Positions 1 through 9,071 of a DNA stretch of 64,000 bases are shown here, piece by piece (the stretch's first letter is position 1; the number at the start of each line of letters is the position of its first letter). Under the pieces are notes generated by a model, which worked only from the letters and a program-made list of their open reading frames with translations, made no database searches and was not told where the DNA came from. The translations under genes were made by a program, and so were the position numbers. Source of the DNA: Pseudomonas sp. ANT_H12B (GTDB lineage: Bacteria > Pseudomonadota > Gammaproteobacteria > Pseudomonadales > Pseudomonadaceae); contig NZ_VOBI01000015.1 of assembly GCF_008369325.1 (NCBI RefSeq), forward strand, positions 99,692-163,691. Reading direction: 5' to 3'.

Positions 1-1
1 G

Positions 2-1798
2 CCCAGCGCACCGCAACTCAACACTAACCCTTTGCACATTTGCCGCGACGCCGCTGCGGCCGGCATGGACCCGAAAGACTACGTGGTCAAGTCGCTGCAG
101 GACGGTTCGCTGCGCTTCTCCTGCGAACAGCCGGACAGCCCGGTCAACTTCCCGCGCAACATGTTCATCTGGCGTTCCAACCTGCTGGGCTCCTCGGGCA
201 AGGGCCACGAGTACATGCTCAAGTACCTGCTCGGCACCAAAAACGGCGTGATGAACGAAGACATCGGCCAGGTCGGCGATTGCAAACCCGAAGAAGCCGA
301 ATGGGTGGACGAGGGCGCCATCGGCAAGCTCGATCTGGTCACCACGCTGGACTTCCGCATGTCCTCGACCTGCGTTTATTCCGACATCGTGTTGCCGACC
401 GCAACCTGGTACGAAAAAGACGACATGAACACCTCGGACATGCACCCGTTCATTCACCCGTTGTCGGCTGCCATCGACCCAGCGTGGGAATCGCGTTCCG
501 ACTGGGAAATCTACAAAGGCATCGCCAAGGCGTTTTCCAGCATGTCCGAAGGGCACCTGGGCGTTGAAAAGGACCTGGTGACCATCCCGTTGATGCACGA
601 CAGCGTCGGCGAACTGGCCCAACCGTTTGGCGGCACCGACTGGAAAAGCGACGGCGTGGCACCGGTGCCGGGGAAGAACGCGCCGAACCTGCACGTGGTC
701 GAGCGTGACTACCCGAACATCTACAAGCAGTTCTCGTCTCTTGGGCCATTGCTGGAGAAAAACGGCAACGGCGGCAAAGGTATCAACTGGAACACCGAAG
801 ACGAAGTGAAATTCCTCGGTGAACTCAATCACAAAGAAGGCGATGCCGGTATCAGTCACGGCCGTCCGAAAATCGACACGGCGATCGATGCTGCCGAGGT
901 GATTCTGTCCCTGGCACCGGAAACCAACGGCCAGGTCGCCGTCAAGGCCTGGGCTGCGCTGTCGGAATTCACTGGCATCGACCACAGCCACCTGGCGCTG
1001 TCCAAGGCCCACGAGGCGATTCGTTTCCGCGACATTCAGGCACAGCCGCGCAAGATCATTTCCAGCCCGACCTGGTCGGGTCTCGAAGACGATCACGTCA
1101 GCTACAACGCCGGCTACACCAACGTTCACGAAGGGATTCCATGGCGCACCATCACCGGTCGCCAGCAGTTCTACCAGGATCACCCGTGGATGCAGGCGTT
1201 CGGCGAGCAACTGATGAGTTACCGGCCGCCGGTCAACACCCGCACCATCGAAGGGGTGAAAGGCAAACGCAGTAATGGCCACAAGGAAATCGTCCTGAAC
1301 TGGATCACCCCGCACCAGAAGTGGGGCATCCACAGCACCTACAGCGACAACCTGCTGATGCTCACCCTCAGCCGTGGCGGGCCGATTGTCTGGCTCTCGG
1401 AGAACGACGCGAAAAGCGCCGGTATCGAGGACAACGACTGGATCGAGTGCTTCAACATCAACGGTGCACTGACTGCCCGTGCGGTGGTCAGCCAACGGGT
1501 CAAGGACGGCATGGTGATGATGTATCACGCACAGGAACGGATCGTGAACGTACCCGGTTCGGAAACCACCAAGACCCGTGGCGGCCACCACAACTCGGTC
1601 ACCCGGGTGGTGCTCAAGCCGACCCACATGATCGGCGGCTATGCCCAGCAGGCCTACGGTTTCAACTATTACGGCACGGTCGGTTGCAACCGCGATGAAT
1701 TCGTCGTGGTGCGCAAAATGTCCAAAGTCGACTGGCTCGATGGTTCAAGTGGCGATGATCTGCCGCGTCCACTGCCGACCGATATCGAGGAGAACTGA
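2..1798 (+). CDS. narG: Respiratory nitrate reductase alpha subunit, C-terminal half (partial)
   Basis: The frame is open from the first bases of the window, so only about the last 598 residues of a roughly 1,250-residue protein are present. NarG is the catalytic Mo-bis-MGD subunit of the membrane-bound NarGHI complex, reducing nitrate to nitrite on the cytoplasmic face. The visible part has the APQLNTNP stretch near the start, the molybdopterin oxidoreductase body and the C-terminal dinucleotide-binding barrel (MMYHAQERIVNVPGSETTK, about residues 500-520 of the fragment). The stop codon is one base before the narH start, as expected for a translationally linked nar operon. Upstream promoter and N-terminus lie outside the window. 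Confidence 0.97.
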   Translation, partial: PSAPQLNTNPLHICRDAAAAGMDPKDYVVKSLQDGSLRFSCEQPDSPVNFPRNMFIWRSNLLGSSGKGHEYMLKYLLGTKNGVMNEDIGQVGDCKPEEAEWVDEGAIGKLDLVTTLDFRMSSTCVYSDIVLPTATWYEKDDMNTSDMHPFIHPLSAAIDPAWESRSDWEIYKGIAKAFSSMSEGHLGVEKDLVTIPLMHDSVGELAQPFGGTDWKSDGVAPVPGKNAPNLHVVERDYPNIYKQFSSLGPLLEKNGNGGKGINWNTEDEVKFLGELNHKEGDAGISHGRPKIDTAIDAAEVILSLAPETNGQVAVKAWAALSEFTGIDHSHLALSKAHEAIRFRDIQAQPRKIISSPTWSGLEDDHVSYNAGYTNVHEGIPWRTITGRQQFYQDHPWMQAFGEQLMSYRPPVNTRTIEGVKGKRSNGHKEIVLNWITPHQKWGIHSTYSDNLLMLTLSRGGPIVWLSENDAKSAGIEDNDWIECFNINGALTARAVVSQRVKDGMVMMYHAQERIVNVPGSETTKTRGGHHNSVTRVVLKPTHMIGGYAQQAYGFNYYGTVGCNRDEFVVVRKMSKVDWLDGSSGDDLPRPLPTDIEEN

Positions 1799-1799
1799 G

Positions 1800-3338
1800 A
1801 TGAAGATTCGCTCACAAATCGGCATGGTTCTGAACCTGGACAAATGCATCGGTTGCCACACCTGTTCGATCACCTGCAAAAACGTTTGGACCAGCCGCGA
1901 AGGCATGGAATACGCCTGGTTCAACAACGTCGAATCGAAACCCGGCATCGGCTACCCGAAAGAATGGGAAAACCAGGACAAGTGGAAGGGTGGCTGGATC
2001 CGCAATGCCAACGGCACGATCAATCCGCGCATCGGCGGTAAATTTCGCGTGCTGGCGAACATTTTCGCCAACCCGGACCTGCCCAGCCTCGATGACTACT
2101 ACGAGCCGTTCGACTTCGATTACCAGCACCTGCACACCGCGCCGCTGGGCGAGCATCAACCTACCGCGCGCCCGCGTTCGCTGATCTCCGGCAAGCGCAT
2201 GGAGAAGATCGAGTGGGGCCCGAACTGGGAGGAAATCCTCGGCACCGAATTCGCCAAGCGCCGCAAGGACAAGAACTTCGACAAGATCCAGGCAGACATT
2301 TACGGCGAGTACGAAAACACGTTCATGATGTATTTGCCGCGCCTGTGCGAGCACTGCCTCAACCCGACGTGCGCCGCGGCTTGCCCGAGCGGGGCGATCT
2401 ACAAGCGTGAAGAAGACGGCATCGTCCTGATTGACCAGGAAAAATGCCGCGGCTGGCGCATGTGCATCAGCGGCTGCCCGTACAAGAAAATCTACTTCAA
2501 CTGGAAGAGCGGCAAGTCCGAGAAATGCATCTTCTGCTATCCGCGTATCGAAGCCGGGCTGCCGACTGTTTGCGCGGAAACCTGTGTCGGGCGCATTCGT
2601 TACCTCGGTGTGTTGCTGTATGACGCCGACCGCATCAGCGAAGTGGCGAGCACCGCCAATGAGCAGGACCTGTACGAGAAACAACTGGAGATCTTCCTCG
2701 ATCCGAATGACCCAGCAGTGATTCGTCAGGCCCTGGCCGATGGCGTACCGCAGTCGGTGATCGATTCAGCCCAGCGTTCGCCGGTCTACAAAATGGCCGT
2801 GGACTGGAAACTCGCGCTGCCGCTGCACCCGGAATACCGCACCTTGCCGATGGTTTGGTACGTACCGCCGCTGTCGCCGATTCAGAACGCCGCAACCGCT
2901 GGCACCGTCGGTATGAACGGGGTGATCCCGGACGTCGACAGCCTGCGTATTCCATTGAAGTACCTGGCCAACCTGCTGACGGCGGGCGATGAAAAACCGG
3001 TCAAGCGTGCGCTTAAACGCTTGCTGGCGATGCGCGCCTACAAACGTTCCGAGCAAGTCGACGGCGTTCAGGACCTGCAAGTGCTGAAGGATGTCGGCTT
3101 GAGCGTGGCCCAGGTCGAGGAAATGTATCGCTACCTGGCGATCGCCAACTACGAAGACCGTTTTGTCGTACCTAGCGCCCACCGTGAAGACGCCATGAGC
3201 GACGCCTTCGCCGAACGCTCCGGTTGTGGCTTCAGTTTCGGCAGCGGCTGTAGCGGCAGCTCCGACACCAATATGTTCGGCGCCAAGAAAGCCAACCGCC
3301 GCGACATCCTGAAAACCGTCCAGTTGTGGGAGGAATGA
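1800..3338 (+). CDS. narH: Respiratory nitrate reductase beta subunit
   Basis: 512 residues, the usual NarH length. NarH is the iron-sulfur electron conduit between the NarI haems and the NarG molybdenum site. Cysteine clusters are visible at the N-terminus (CIGCHTCSITCKN, residues 16-28), mid-protein (CEHCLNPTCAAACPSG, then CRGWRMCISGCPYKK) and CIFC with a later CAETC. The CRGWRMC set contains the Trp in place of a Cys that is typical of the 3Fe-4S cluster in this family. The open frame extends upstream inside narG, but the ATG at 1800 directly after the narG stop gives the canonical MKIRSQIGMV N-terminus. Its stop overlaps the narJ start (ATGA). Confidence 0.97.
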   Translation: MKIRSQIGMVLNLDKCIGCHTCSITCKNVWTSREGMEYAWFNNVESKPGIGYPKEWENQDKWKGGWIRNANGTINPRIGGKFRVLANIFANPDLPSLDDYYEPFDFDYQHLHTAPLGEHQPTARPRSLISGKRMEKIEWGPNWEEILGTEFAKRRKDKNFDKIQADIYGEYENTFMMYLPRLCEHCLNPTCAAACPSGAIYKREEDGIVLIDQEKCRGWRMCISGCPYKKIYFNWKSGKSEKCIFCYPRIEAGLPTVCAETCVGRIRYLGVLLYDADRISEVASTANEQDLYEKQLEIFLDPNDPAVIRQALADGVPQSVIDSAQRSPVYKMAVDWKLALPLHPEYRTLPMVWYVPPLSPIQNAATAGTVGMNGVIPDVDSLRIPLKYLANLLTAGDEKPVKRALKRLLAMRAYKRSEQVDGVQDLQVLKDVGLSVAQVEEMYRYLAIANYEDRFVVPSAHREDAMSDAFAERSGCGFSFGSGCSGSSDTNMFGAKKANRRDILKTVQLWEE

Positions 3339-4096
3339 GCATGCAAATTCTCAAAGTGATTTCGCTGCTGCTCGATTACCCGACCGAGACACTGATTGGC
3401 GGTCGTGACGAGCTGGAACAAGCGATCATTCAGTCACGGGAAATCAGCCCTAAGCAGCGCGGTGCGTTGTTCGAATTGTTGGAGTTGCTCTGCGCCAATG
3501 ACCTGATGGACGGGCAGGAGCACTACGGTGCGCTGTTCGGCCGGGGGCGCTCGTTGTCGCTGCTGTTGTTCGAACACGTGCACGGTGAATCCCGCGACCG
3601 TGGTCAGGCGATGGTCGACATGATGGCGCAATACGAAGAAGCCGGTTTTGCCATCGGCGTCAAAGAGCTGCCCGATTACATCCCGCTGTACCTGGAGTTC
3701 CTCTCCACCCGTGAAGACATTGAGGCCCGCGAGGGCCTGGCGGATGTTTCGCACTTGCTGGCCTTGCTCGCGGCACGTCTGGAAGAGCGCGAAAGCGCCT
3801 ATGCCAGCTGCTTCCGGGCGCTGCTGCAAATTGCCGGCGCCGAGCCGCATCAGGCGGTCGCCGACCTGCGGGCGCAGGTCGCGGCGGAACCTCGCGACGA
3901 CTCCCTCGAAGCCCTCGACAAGATCTGGGAAGAGGAGGCCGTGGATTTCCTCCAGGCCGAACAGCAGGACCGTTGCAGTTCGCTGCCAAGCGCGCCGGGC
4001 AAGGCTCGGGAAGAAAGTGCGGTGCCGTTGCACTGGGTGGATTTTCAGCATGAAGGGCTGGCCGCCGTGCCAGCCAAGGAGGTAGGCAATGTCTAA
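3335..4096 (+). CDS. narJ: Nitrate reductase assembly chaperone (delta subunit)
   Basis: About 253 residues from the ATG that overlaps the narH stop; a second ATG lies two codons later. NarJ is a cytoplasmic TorD/DmsD-like chaperone that holds apo-NarGH during molybdenum-cofactor insertion and membrane docking, and is not part of the final enzyme. The all-helical LLDYPTETL start and the KELPDYIPLYLEFLS segment (about residues 108-122) are typical. The 3' end overlaps narI by 8 bases, so the four nar genes are translationally coupled. A GTG nine bases upstream opens the same frame but lacks a better ribosome site. Confidence 0.95.
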   Translation: MSMQILKVISLLLDYPTETLIGGRDELEQAIIQSREISPKQRGALFELLELLCANDLMDGQEHYGALFGRGRSLSLLLFEHVHGESRDRGQAMVDMMAQYEEAGFAIGVKELPDYIPLYLEFLSTREDIEAREGLADVSHLLALLAARLEERESAYASCFRALLQIAGAEPHQAVADLRAQVAAEPRDDSLEALDKIWEEEAVDFLQAEQQDRCSSLPSAPGKAREESAVPLHWVDFQHEGLAAVPAKEVGNV

Positions 4097-4769
4097 ATGG
4101 AACCTGTTGTTGTTTGGGGTCTATCCCTACGTCGCCCTGGCAATTTGTCTGATTGGCAGTTGGGCCCGCTTCGATCTGTCGCAGTACACCTGGAAAGCAG
4201 GTTCGAGCCAGATGCTCAACCAGCGCGGCATGCGTGTGGCGAGCAACCTTTTCCACGTTGGCGTGTTGTTCGTGCTGGCCGGGCACTTCGTCGGCCTGCT
4301 GACACCCGCGTCGATTTATCACCACGTGATCAGCACTGAGAACAAGCAGTTGCTGGCGATGGTCTCGGGCGGGTTTTTCGGTCTGCTGTGCCTGATTGGC
4401 CTGTTGATGCTGGTCAAACGACGCCTGACCGATCCACGCGTTCGTGCCACCTCCAGTCCTTCGGACATCCTGATTCTGCTGGTGCTGCTGGCGCAATTGC
4501 TGCTCGGTCTGCTGACCATCGTCGCGTCCACCGGACACATGGACGGCTCGGTGATGGTGATGCTCGCCGATTGGGCGCAGAACACCGTGCTGTTGCGGCC
4601 GATGGAAGCGGCCGCGGCCATCGCCCCGGTCGGGCTGACCTACAAGTTGCACGTGTTTCTCGGTTTGACCCTGTTTGTGCTGTTCCCCTTCACCCGTCTC
4701 GTACACATGATCAGCGCACCGATCTGGTACCTGGGGCGTCGTTATCAAATCGTTCGTCAGAAGTACTGA
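4089..4769 (+). CDS. narI: Respiratory nitrate reductase gamma subunit (cytochrome b)
   Basis: 226 residues with five hydrophobic segments, as expected for NarI, the dihaem membrane anchor that oxidises quinol and passes electrons to NarH. The N-terminal LLFGVYPYVALAICLIGSW helix and histidines in the second and last helices (HVGVLFVLAGHFVG; KLHVFLGLTLF...FTRLVH) match the haem-b ligand pattern. The gene overlaps narJ and is followed after 10 bases by the PpiC gene with its own GAGGAGA ribosome site. Confidence 0.96.
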   Translation: MSKWNLLLFGVYPYVALAICLIGSWARFDLSQYTWKAGSSQMLNQRGMRVASNLFHVGVLFVLAGHFVGLLTPASIYHHVISTENKQLLAMVSGGFFGLLCLIGLLMLVKRRLTDPRVRATSSPSDILILLVLLAQLLLGLLTIVASTGHMDGSVMVMLADWAQNTVLLRPMEAAAAIAPVGLTYKLHVFLGLTLFVLFPFTRLVHMISAPIWYLGRRYQIVRQKY

Positions 4770-4779
4770 GGAGAAAATC

Positions 4780-5739
4780 ATGTCAGGTGGATGTGGATGT
4801 GGTGGCGGTAACGGGGGCAGCGGTGGCTGCGGTTCTTCAAAAAAAGCGGAGGCGATTCTCGACATCGCGCCGGTCGCAGCGGCGCAGTTTGAAGCACTGC
4901 CGGTTGAGCCCGCGGCGGCCGATGACGCCCCGGCGCAGTTGATCGCCAGCAGTGAACAGGAGTGGCCGATCGTCAGCGTCAACGAGGTGTCGATCACCCC
5001 GGAAGCGATGGCCCAGGAGCTGCAATATCACCCGGCCGAAAGCCGTGAGGAAGCGGTCTATCTGGCCGCCAGGGCGCTGGTGATCCGCGAGTTGCTGCAG
5101 CAGCGCATCACCGAACTTGGTGTGTCGCTGGAGATCGGCGCGGGTGAGAACGAAGAAGAAGCGGCCACGCGCTTGCTGCTTGAGCGTGAGGTGAAAGTAC
5201 CGCAGTGCGACGAGGAAACCAGTCTGCGGTACTACGAAAACAATCGCGGACGCTTTCACAGCGCGCCGTTGCTGGCGGTGCGGCACATCCTGCTCGAATG
5301 TGCGCCGGACGATGTTGAGGCCCGCGAGCTTGCGCAGGGTCAGGCCGAAGTCCTGCTGCAGCAACTGGATGAGTTCCCCGGCAGTTTCGCCGAGCTGGCC
5401 GTGAAATATTCAGCCTGCCCGTCGAAAGCTCAAGGCGGTTCTTTGGGGCAAATCAGCAAGGGCCAGACCGTGCCCGAACTGGAGCGTCAGTTGTTCACCC
5501 TGGTACCTGGCCTTGCCAGCAAACCGCTGGAAAGCCGTTACGGCTGGCATGTGATCAGTGTCGATCAGCGAATCGAAGGCATGCCGTTGCCCTATGAAGT
5601 GGTGTCGACGGCGATCCGCACGCAGTTGCAGCAAGGCGTGTGGCAGAAAGCGCTGGTGCAATACCTGCAAACCCTGATCGGTGCCGCCGATATTCGTGGC
5701 ATCCACTTGCAGGGCGCCGACTCACCGCTGGTGCAGTGA
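4780..5739 (+). CDS. PpiC-type peptidyl-prolyl isomerase of the nar operon
   Basis: 319 residues. The C-terminal half holds a parvulin domain (LAVRHILLECAPDD, about residues 165-178; FAELAVKYSACPSKAQGGSLG and RYGWHVISVDQR), a family that catalyses proline cis/trans isomerisation. The first about 25 residues are almost all Cys, Gly and Ser (MSGGCGCGGGNGGSGGCGSS), then comes an NifM/SurA-like helical linker. There is no signal peptide, so a cytoplasmic site is inferred, perhaps helping NarGH fold or mature. Position between narI and moaA matches the gene order known in other pseudomonads (narGHJI, ppiC, moaA). Role in nitrate reductase biogenesis is inference from synteny. Confidence 0.88.
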   Translation: MSGGCGCGGGNGGSGGCGSSKKAEAILDIAPVAAAQFEALPVEPAAADDAPAQLIASSEQEWPIVSVNEVSITPEAMAQELQYHPAESREEAVYLAARALVIRELLQQRITELGVSLEIGAGENEEEAATRLLLEREVKVPQCDEETSLRYYENNRGRFHSAPLLAVRHILLECAPDDVEARELAQGQAEVLLQQLDEFPGSFAELAVKYSACPSKAQGGSLGQISKGQTVPELERQLFTLVPGLASKPLESRYGWHVISVDQRIEGMPLPYEVVSTAIRTQLQQGVWQKALVQYLQTLIGAADIRGIHLQGADSPLVQ

Positions 5740-5764
5740 GCATCAAGGCAAACCGGGAGAAGTG

Positions 5765-6757
5765 ATGAACGCTGTGATGCAGGATGGTTTTGGGCGGCAG
5801 ATCGATTATCTGCGGATGTCGGTGACGGACCGGTGTGATTTTCGCTGTGTGTATTGCATGGCGAAAAACATGACCTTCCTGCCGCGCCAGCAGGTGCTCA
5901 CGCTGGAGGAATTGCAGCGCTTGGCGACGCTGTTCGTCGGCATGGGCGTACGCAAAATCCGTCTGACCGGCGGCGAGCCATTGATCCGTCCCGGCATCGT
6001 CGGACTGTGCCGCAACATCGCCGCTTTGCCCGGTTTGCGCGAACTGGTGATGACCAGCAACGGCTCACAGCTGGGCCGTCTGGCCCGGCCGTTGGTCGAC
6101 GCCGGGGTCAAGCGGATGAACATCAGCCTCGATAGCCTGGACGGGCAGAAGTTTCGCGCGATCACCCGTAACGGTGATCTCGATCAGGTGCTCAACGGCA
6201 TCGAAGCGGCGCGCGACGCAGGGTTTGAGCGGATCAAGCTCAACTGCGTGGTGATGAAAGGAAGAAACTTCGATGAAGTCCCGGCGTTGGTGCAATACGC
6301 CATCGACCAGCGCATCGATATCAGTTTCATCGAAGAAATGCCCTTGGGCGACGTCGGTCGTTCCCGGGGCGAATCGTTCTGTTCCAGCGATGAAGTGCGC
6401 ACGTTGATCGCCAGCCAGCATCGGTTGCTCGACAGTACCGAGAACAGCGGCGGACCGGCGCGCTATGTGCGCCTGGAACGCCATCCCGAGACACGCATCG
6501 GTTTCATTTCACCCAACAGCCACAATTTCTGCGGCAGCTGCAACCGGGTGCGGATGACTGTTGAAGGGAAGCTGTTGCTCTGCCTGGGGCAGGACGACGC
6601 CCTGGATTTGCGGGGATTGCTACGACGGTATCCGCTGGATGACCAACCGGTGATCAGCGCGGTCCAGCGGGCGTTGCGCGGCAAGCCGCTACGCCACGAT
6701 TTCAGCCCCGACGGGGAGGTACAGATTGTGCGGTTCATGAACATGAGTGGTGGTTGA
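5765..6757 (+). CDS. moaA: GTP 3',8-cyclase, molybdenum cofactor biosynthesis protein A
   Basis: 330 residues. Radical-SAM enzyme that converts GTP to 3',8-cyclo-GTP in the first step of molybdopterin synthesis. The N-terminal CDFRCVYC motif (Cys-X3-Cys-X2-Cys) binds the SAM cluster and LTGGEPLIRPG follows. The C-terminal set NFCGSCNRVRMT plus a later CLG supplies the second 4Fe-4S cluster, and the protein ends in the conserved Gly-Gly (MSGG). The ATG at 5765 is chosen because it follows a GGGAGA ribosome site and gives the usual N-terminus. The gene closes the nar operon and ties cofactor supply to nitrate respiration. Confidence 0.95.
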   Translation: MNAVMQDGFGRQIDYLRMSVTDRCDFRCVYCMAKNMTFLPRQQVLTLEELQRLATLFVGMGVRKIRLTGGEPLIRPGIVGLCRNIAALPGLRELVMTSNGSQLGRLARPLVDAGVKRMNISLDSLDGQKFRAITRNGDLDQVLNGIEAARDAGFERIKLNCVVMKGRNFDEVPALVQYAIDQRIDISFIEEMPLGDVGRSRGESFCSSDEVRTLIASQHRLLDSTENSGGPARYVRLERHPETRIGFISPNSHNFCGSCNRVRMTVEGKLLLCLGQDDALDLRGLLRRYPLDDQPVISAVQRALRGKPLRHDFSPDGEVQIVRFMNMSGG

Positions 6758-6785
6758 ACTGATCTATAAAACACAGCAAATCCAA

Positions 6786-6875
6786 TGTGGGAGCGAGCCT
6801 GCTCGCGATAGCGTTCTATCAGGCAACAATGATGTCGACTGACACTCCGCCTTCGCGAGCAGGCTCGCTCCCACA
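6786..6875. repeat. Paired inverted REP-like palindromes (REPIN)
   Basis: Two copies of the Pseudomonas REP-like palindrome face each other: TGTGGGAGCGAGCCTGCTCG from 6786 and its inverted counterpart ending CTCGCTCCCACA at 6875, with about 40 bases between. Each copy is itself imperfectly palindromic (GAGC-CTGCTC). The pair lies between the nar/moaA operon and nrdD. Confidence 0.85.
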
Positions 6876-6889
6876 CTAGATTTTCTTTT

Positions 6890-6912
6890 GCCGCATTCGG
6901 GCGGTTTTTTTT
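6890..6912 (+). terminator. Weak rho-independent terminator
   Basis: CCGC (6891-6894) and GCGG (6901-6904) form a short GC stem around ATTCGG, followed directly by eight T residues. It probably ends the narGHJI-ppiC-moaA transcript. The stem is short, so confidence is moderate. Confidence 0.5.
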
Positions 6913-6923
6913 GCCGACAAATC

Positions 6924-6972
6924 TTGATATCGATCAATTGCAGAACCGCGCTTTCTCCGTAGTCTTCCCTGC
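6924..6972 (+). promoter_or_regulatory. ANR/FNR-dependent class II promoter of nrdD
   Basis: A perfect FNR/ANR/DNR box, TTGATATCGATCAA, spans 6924-6937 with its centre at 6930.5. If it acts at -41.5 as in class II FNR promoters, transcription starts near 6972, and the hexamer at 6960-6965 (TAGTCT) then sits exactly at -12 to -7. This predicts anaerobic induction of nrdD and the genes behind it, and a leader of about 52 nt before the ATG at 7024. Confidence 0.88.
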
Positions 6973-7023
6973 ATGTTGTGTTTGATTTTATTTAAACATC
7001 TATATGTAGTGTCTGGAGGACGA

Positions 7024-9039
7024 ATGCAGAGCACGCTGATCGCAGTAGGATGTAACCGCTTGCACAAACGTGATGGCAGTCAGGTCGCTTTCGATGCGGA
7101 CAAGATCCGTCAGGCATTGATCGCTGCCGGCGAGGCAACCGGGGAATACACCGACTTTGAAGTCGAAGGTTTGCTTCAAGCGGTATTGACCCGGTTGGAA
7201 GGGCTGCCAAGGCTGCATGTCGAGCAAATCCAGGACCGTGTTGAGCGGGTGTTGATGGACGCCGGTTACTTCCTCGCCATGCGCGCCTATATCGTCTACC
7301 GCGAACAGCACGGGCGCTTGCGCCGCGACCGCCGGACCATGGTCGAGGTGGCAACCTCAATGAATGAATACCTGGACCGCGAAGACTGGCGGGTCCAGGC
7401 CAACGCCAATCAGGGTTATTCCCTGGGCGGTCTGGTGCTGAACGTGTCGGGCAAGGTCACCGCCAATTACTGGCTGGACGAGGTGTACAGCGAAGCCATC
7501 GGCCAAGCCCACCGCGAGGCAGATTTGCACGTGCACGACCTCGACATGCTCGCCGGTTACTGCGCGGGCTGGTCGCTGCGAACCCTGTTGCACGAAGGTC
7601 TCAACGGTGTGCCGGGGCGTGTCGAAGCCGGTCCGCCGAAGCACTTGAGCAGTGCCTTGGGGCAGATGGTGAATTTCCTTGGCACCCTGCAAAACGAATG
7701 GGCCGGCGCCCAGGCGTTCAGCTCGTTCGATACCTACCTGGCACCTTATGTGCGCAAGGACCAGCTGAGTTATCAGGAGGTGCGCCAGGCGATCCAGGAG
7801 TTCATCTACAACCTCAACGTTCCCTCGCGCTGGGGCACCCAGACGCCGTTCACCAACCTGACTTTCGACTGGGTGTGCCCGCAGGATTTACGTGAGCAGA
7901 TTCCCGTCATCGGCGGTGAGGAAATGCCGTTTGCCTATGGTGACCTGCAAGTCGAAATGGAGCTGCTCAACCGCGCCTACATCGAGGTGATGCAGGCCGG
8001 CGATGCGAAAGGGCGGGTGTTCACCTTTCCGATCCCGACCTACAACATCACCCATGACTTTCCATGGGACAGTGAAAACGCCGACCGCCTGTTCGAAATG
8101 ACCGCGCGTTACGGCTTGCCGTACTTCCAGAACTTCCTCAATTCGGACCTCCAACCCAATCAGGTGCGCTCAATGTGCTGCCGGTTGCAGCTGGATGTCC
8201 GCGAGTTGCTCAAGCGTGGTGGTGGTTTGTTTGGCTCGGCGGAACAGACCGGTTCACTCGGCGTCGTCACCATTAACTGTGCACGCCTGGGCTATGTGTT
8301 CAAGGGCGATCTCAGCGGTTTGCTCAAGCGTCTGGACACACTGATGGAACTGGCGATGGAGAGCCTGGAGGTCAAGCGCAAAGTCATTCAGCGCCATATG
8401 GATGCCGGTTTGTACCCTTACACCAAGCGTTACCTGGGCACCTTGCGCAACCATTTCTCTACCATCGGCCTCAACGGCATGCATGAAATGCTGCGCAATT
8501 TTACCGGCGATGAGGACGGCATGCACACCGAGCATGGCCGCCGTTTTGCCCTGGATATGCTCGACCACGTGCGCGCCACGTTGCTGCGTTTCCAGGAGGA
8601 AACCGGCCACATGTACAACCTGGAAGCGACGCCCGCCGAGGGCACCACCTACCGTTTCGCCAAGGAAGACCTCAAACGCTACCCCGACATTCTCCAGGCC
8701 GGCAGTACGCAAGCGCCGTATTACACCAACTCTTCGCAGTTGCCCGTGGGCTACACCGAAGACCCTTTCGAAGCCTTGGAGCTTCAAGACGAGCTGCAAT
8801 GCAAATACACCGGCGGCACGGTCTTGCACCTGTACATGGCCGAGCGGATTTCATCGACCGAGGCCTGCAAGCAACTGGTGCGCAAAGCCCTTGGCCGCTT
8901 CCGCCTGCCGTATCTCACCGTGACCCCGACATTCTCCATCTGCCCGGTGCACGGCTACCTCGATGGCGAGCATGAGTTCTGCCCCAAATGCGACGAAGCA
9001 CTGCTGCTGCGCGAACAGAAGCTCGGCACCGTTAATTGA
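7024..9039 (+). CDS. nrdD: Anaerobic (class III) ribonucleoside-triphosphate reductase, main chain without the glycyl-radical segment
   Basis: 671 residues. It reduces ribonucleotides to deoxyribonucleotides without oxygen. An N-terminal ATP-cone (about residues 10-100) is followed by the ten-stranded barrel, with the MCCRLQLD active-site cysteines and the C-terminal zinc motif (CPVHG ... FCPKC). Unlike the usual roughly 710-residue NrdD, it stops 15 residues after the CPKC pair and lacks the R-V-x-G-Y radical loop, which is carried by the next small gene. The ATG at 7024 has GGAGGA just upstream; an earlier ATG at 6973 would leave almost no leader from the predicted start site. Confidence 0.93.
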   Translation: MQSTLIAVGCNRLHKRDGSQVAFDADKIRQALIAAGEATGEYTDFEVEGLLQAVLTRLEGLPRLHVEQIQDRVERVLMDAGYFLAMRAYIVYREQHGRLRRDRRTMVEVATSMNEYLDREDWRVQANANQGYSLGGLVLNVSGKVTANYWLDEVYSEAIGQAHREADLHVHDLDMLAGYCAGWSLRTLLHEGLNGVPGRVEAGPPKHLSSALGQMVNFLGTLQNEWAGAQAFSSFDTYLAPYVRKDQLSYQEVRQAIQEFIYNLNVPSRWGTQTPFTNLTFDWVCPQDLREQIPVIGGEEMPFAYGDLQVEMELLNRAYIEVMQAGDAKGRVFTFPIPTYNITHDFPWDSENADRLFEMTARYGLPYFQNFLNSDLQPNQVRSMCCRLQLDVRELLKRGGGLFGSAEQTGSLGVVTINCARLGYVFKGDLSGLLKRLDTLMELAMESLEVKRKVIQRHMDAGLYPYTKRYLGTLRNHFSTIGLNGMHEMLRNFTGDEDGMHTEHGRRFALDMLDHVRATLLRFQEETGHMYNLEATPAEGTTYRFAKEDLKRYPDILQAGSTQAPYYTNSSQLPVGYTEDPFEALELQDELQCKYTGGTVLHLYMAERISSTEACKQLVRKALGRFRLPYLTVTPTFSICPVHGYLDGEHEFCPKCDEALLLREQKLGTVN

Positions 9040-9071
9040 TTTCGATCCACTCAACTGCAAGGAGCTACACC

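Noticed and set aside
3660..4997. 445-codon minus-strand frame over narJ-narI-ppiC
   Set aside because: Crosses three well-supported genes and has low-complexity Pro/His runs only.
6973..7023. Upstream in-frame ATG for nrdD
   Set aside because: It has no ribosome site and would lie at the predicted transcription start; 7024 has GGAGGA.
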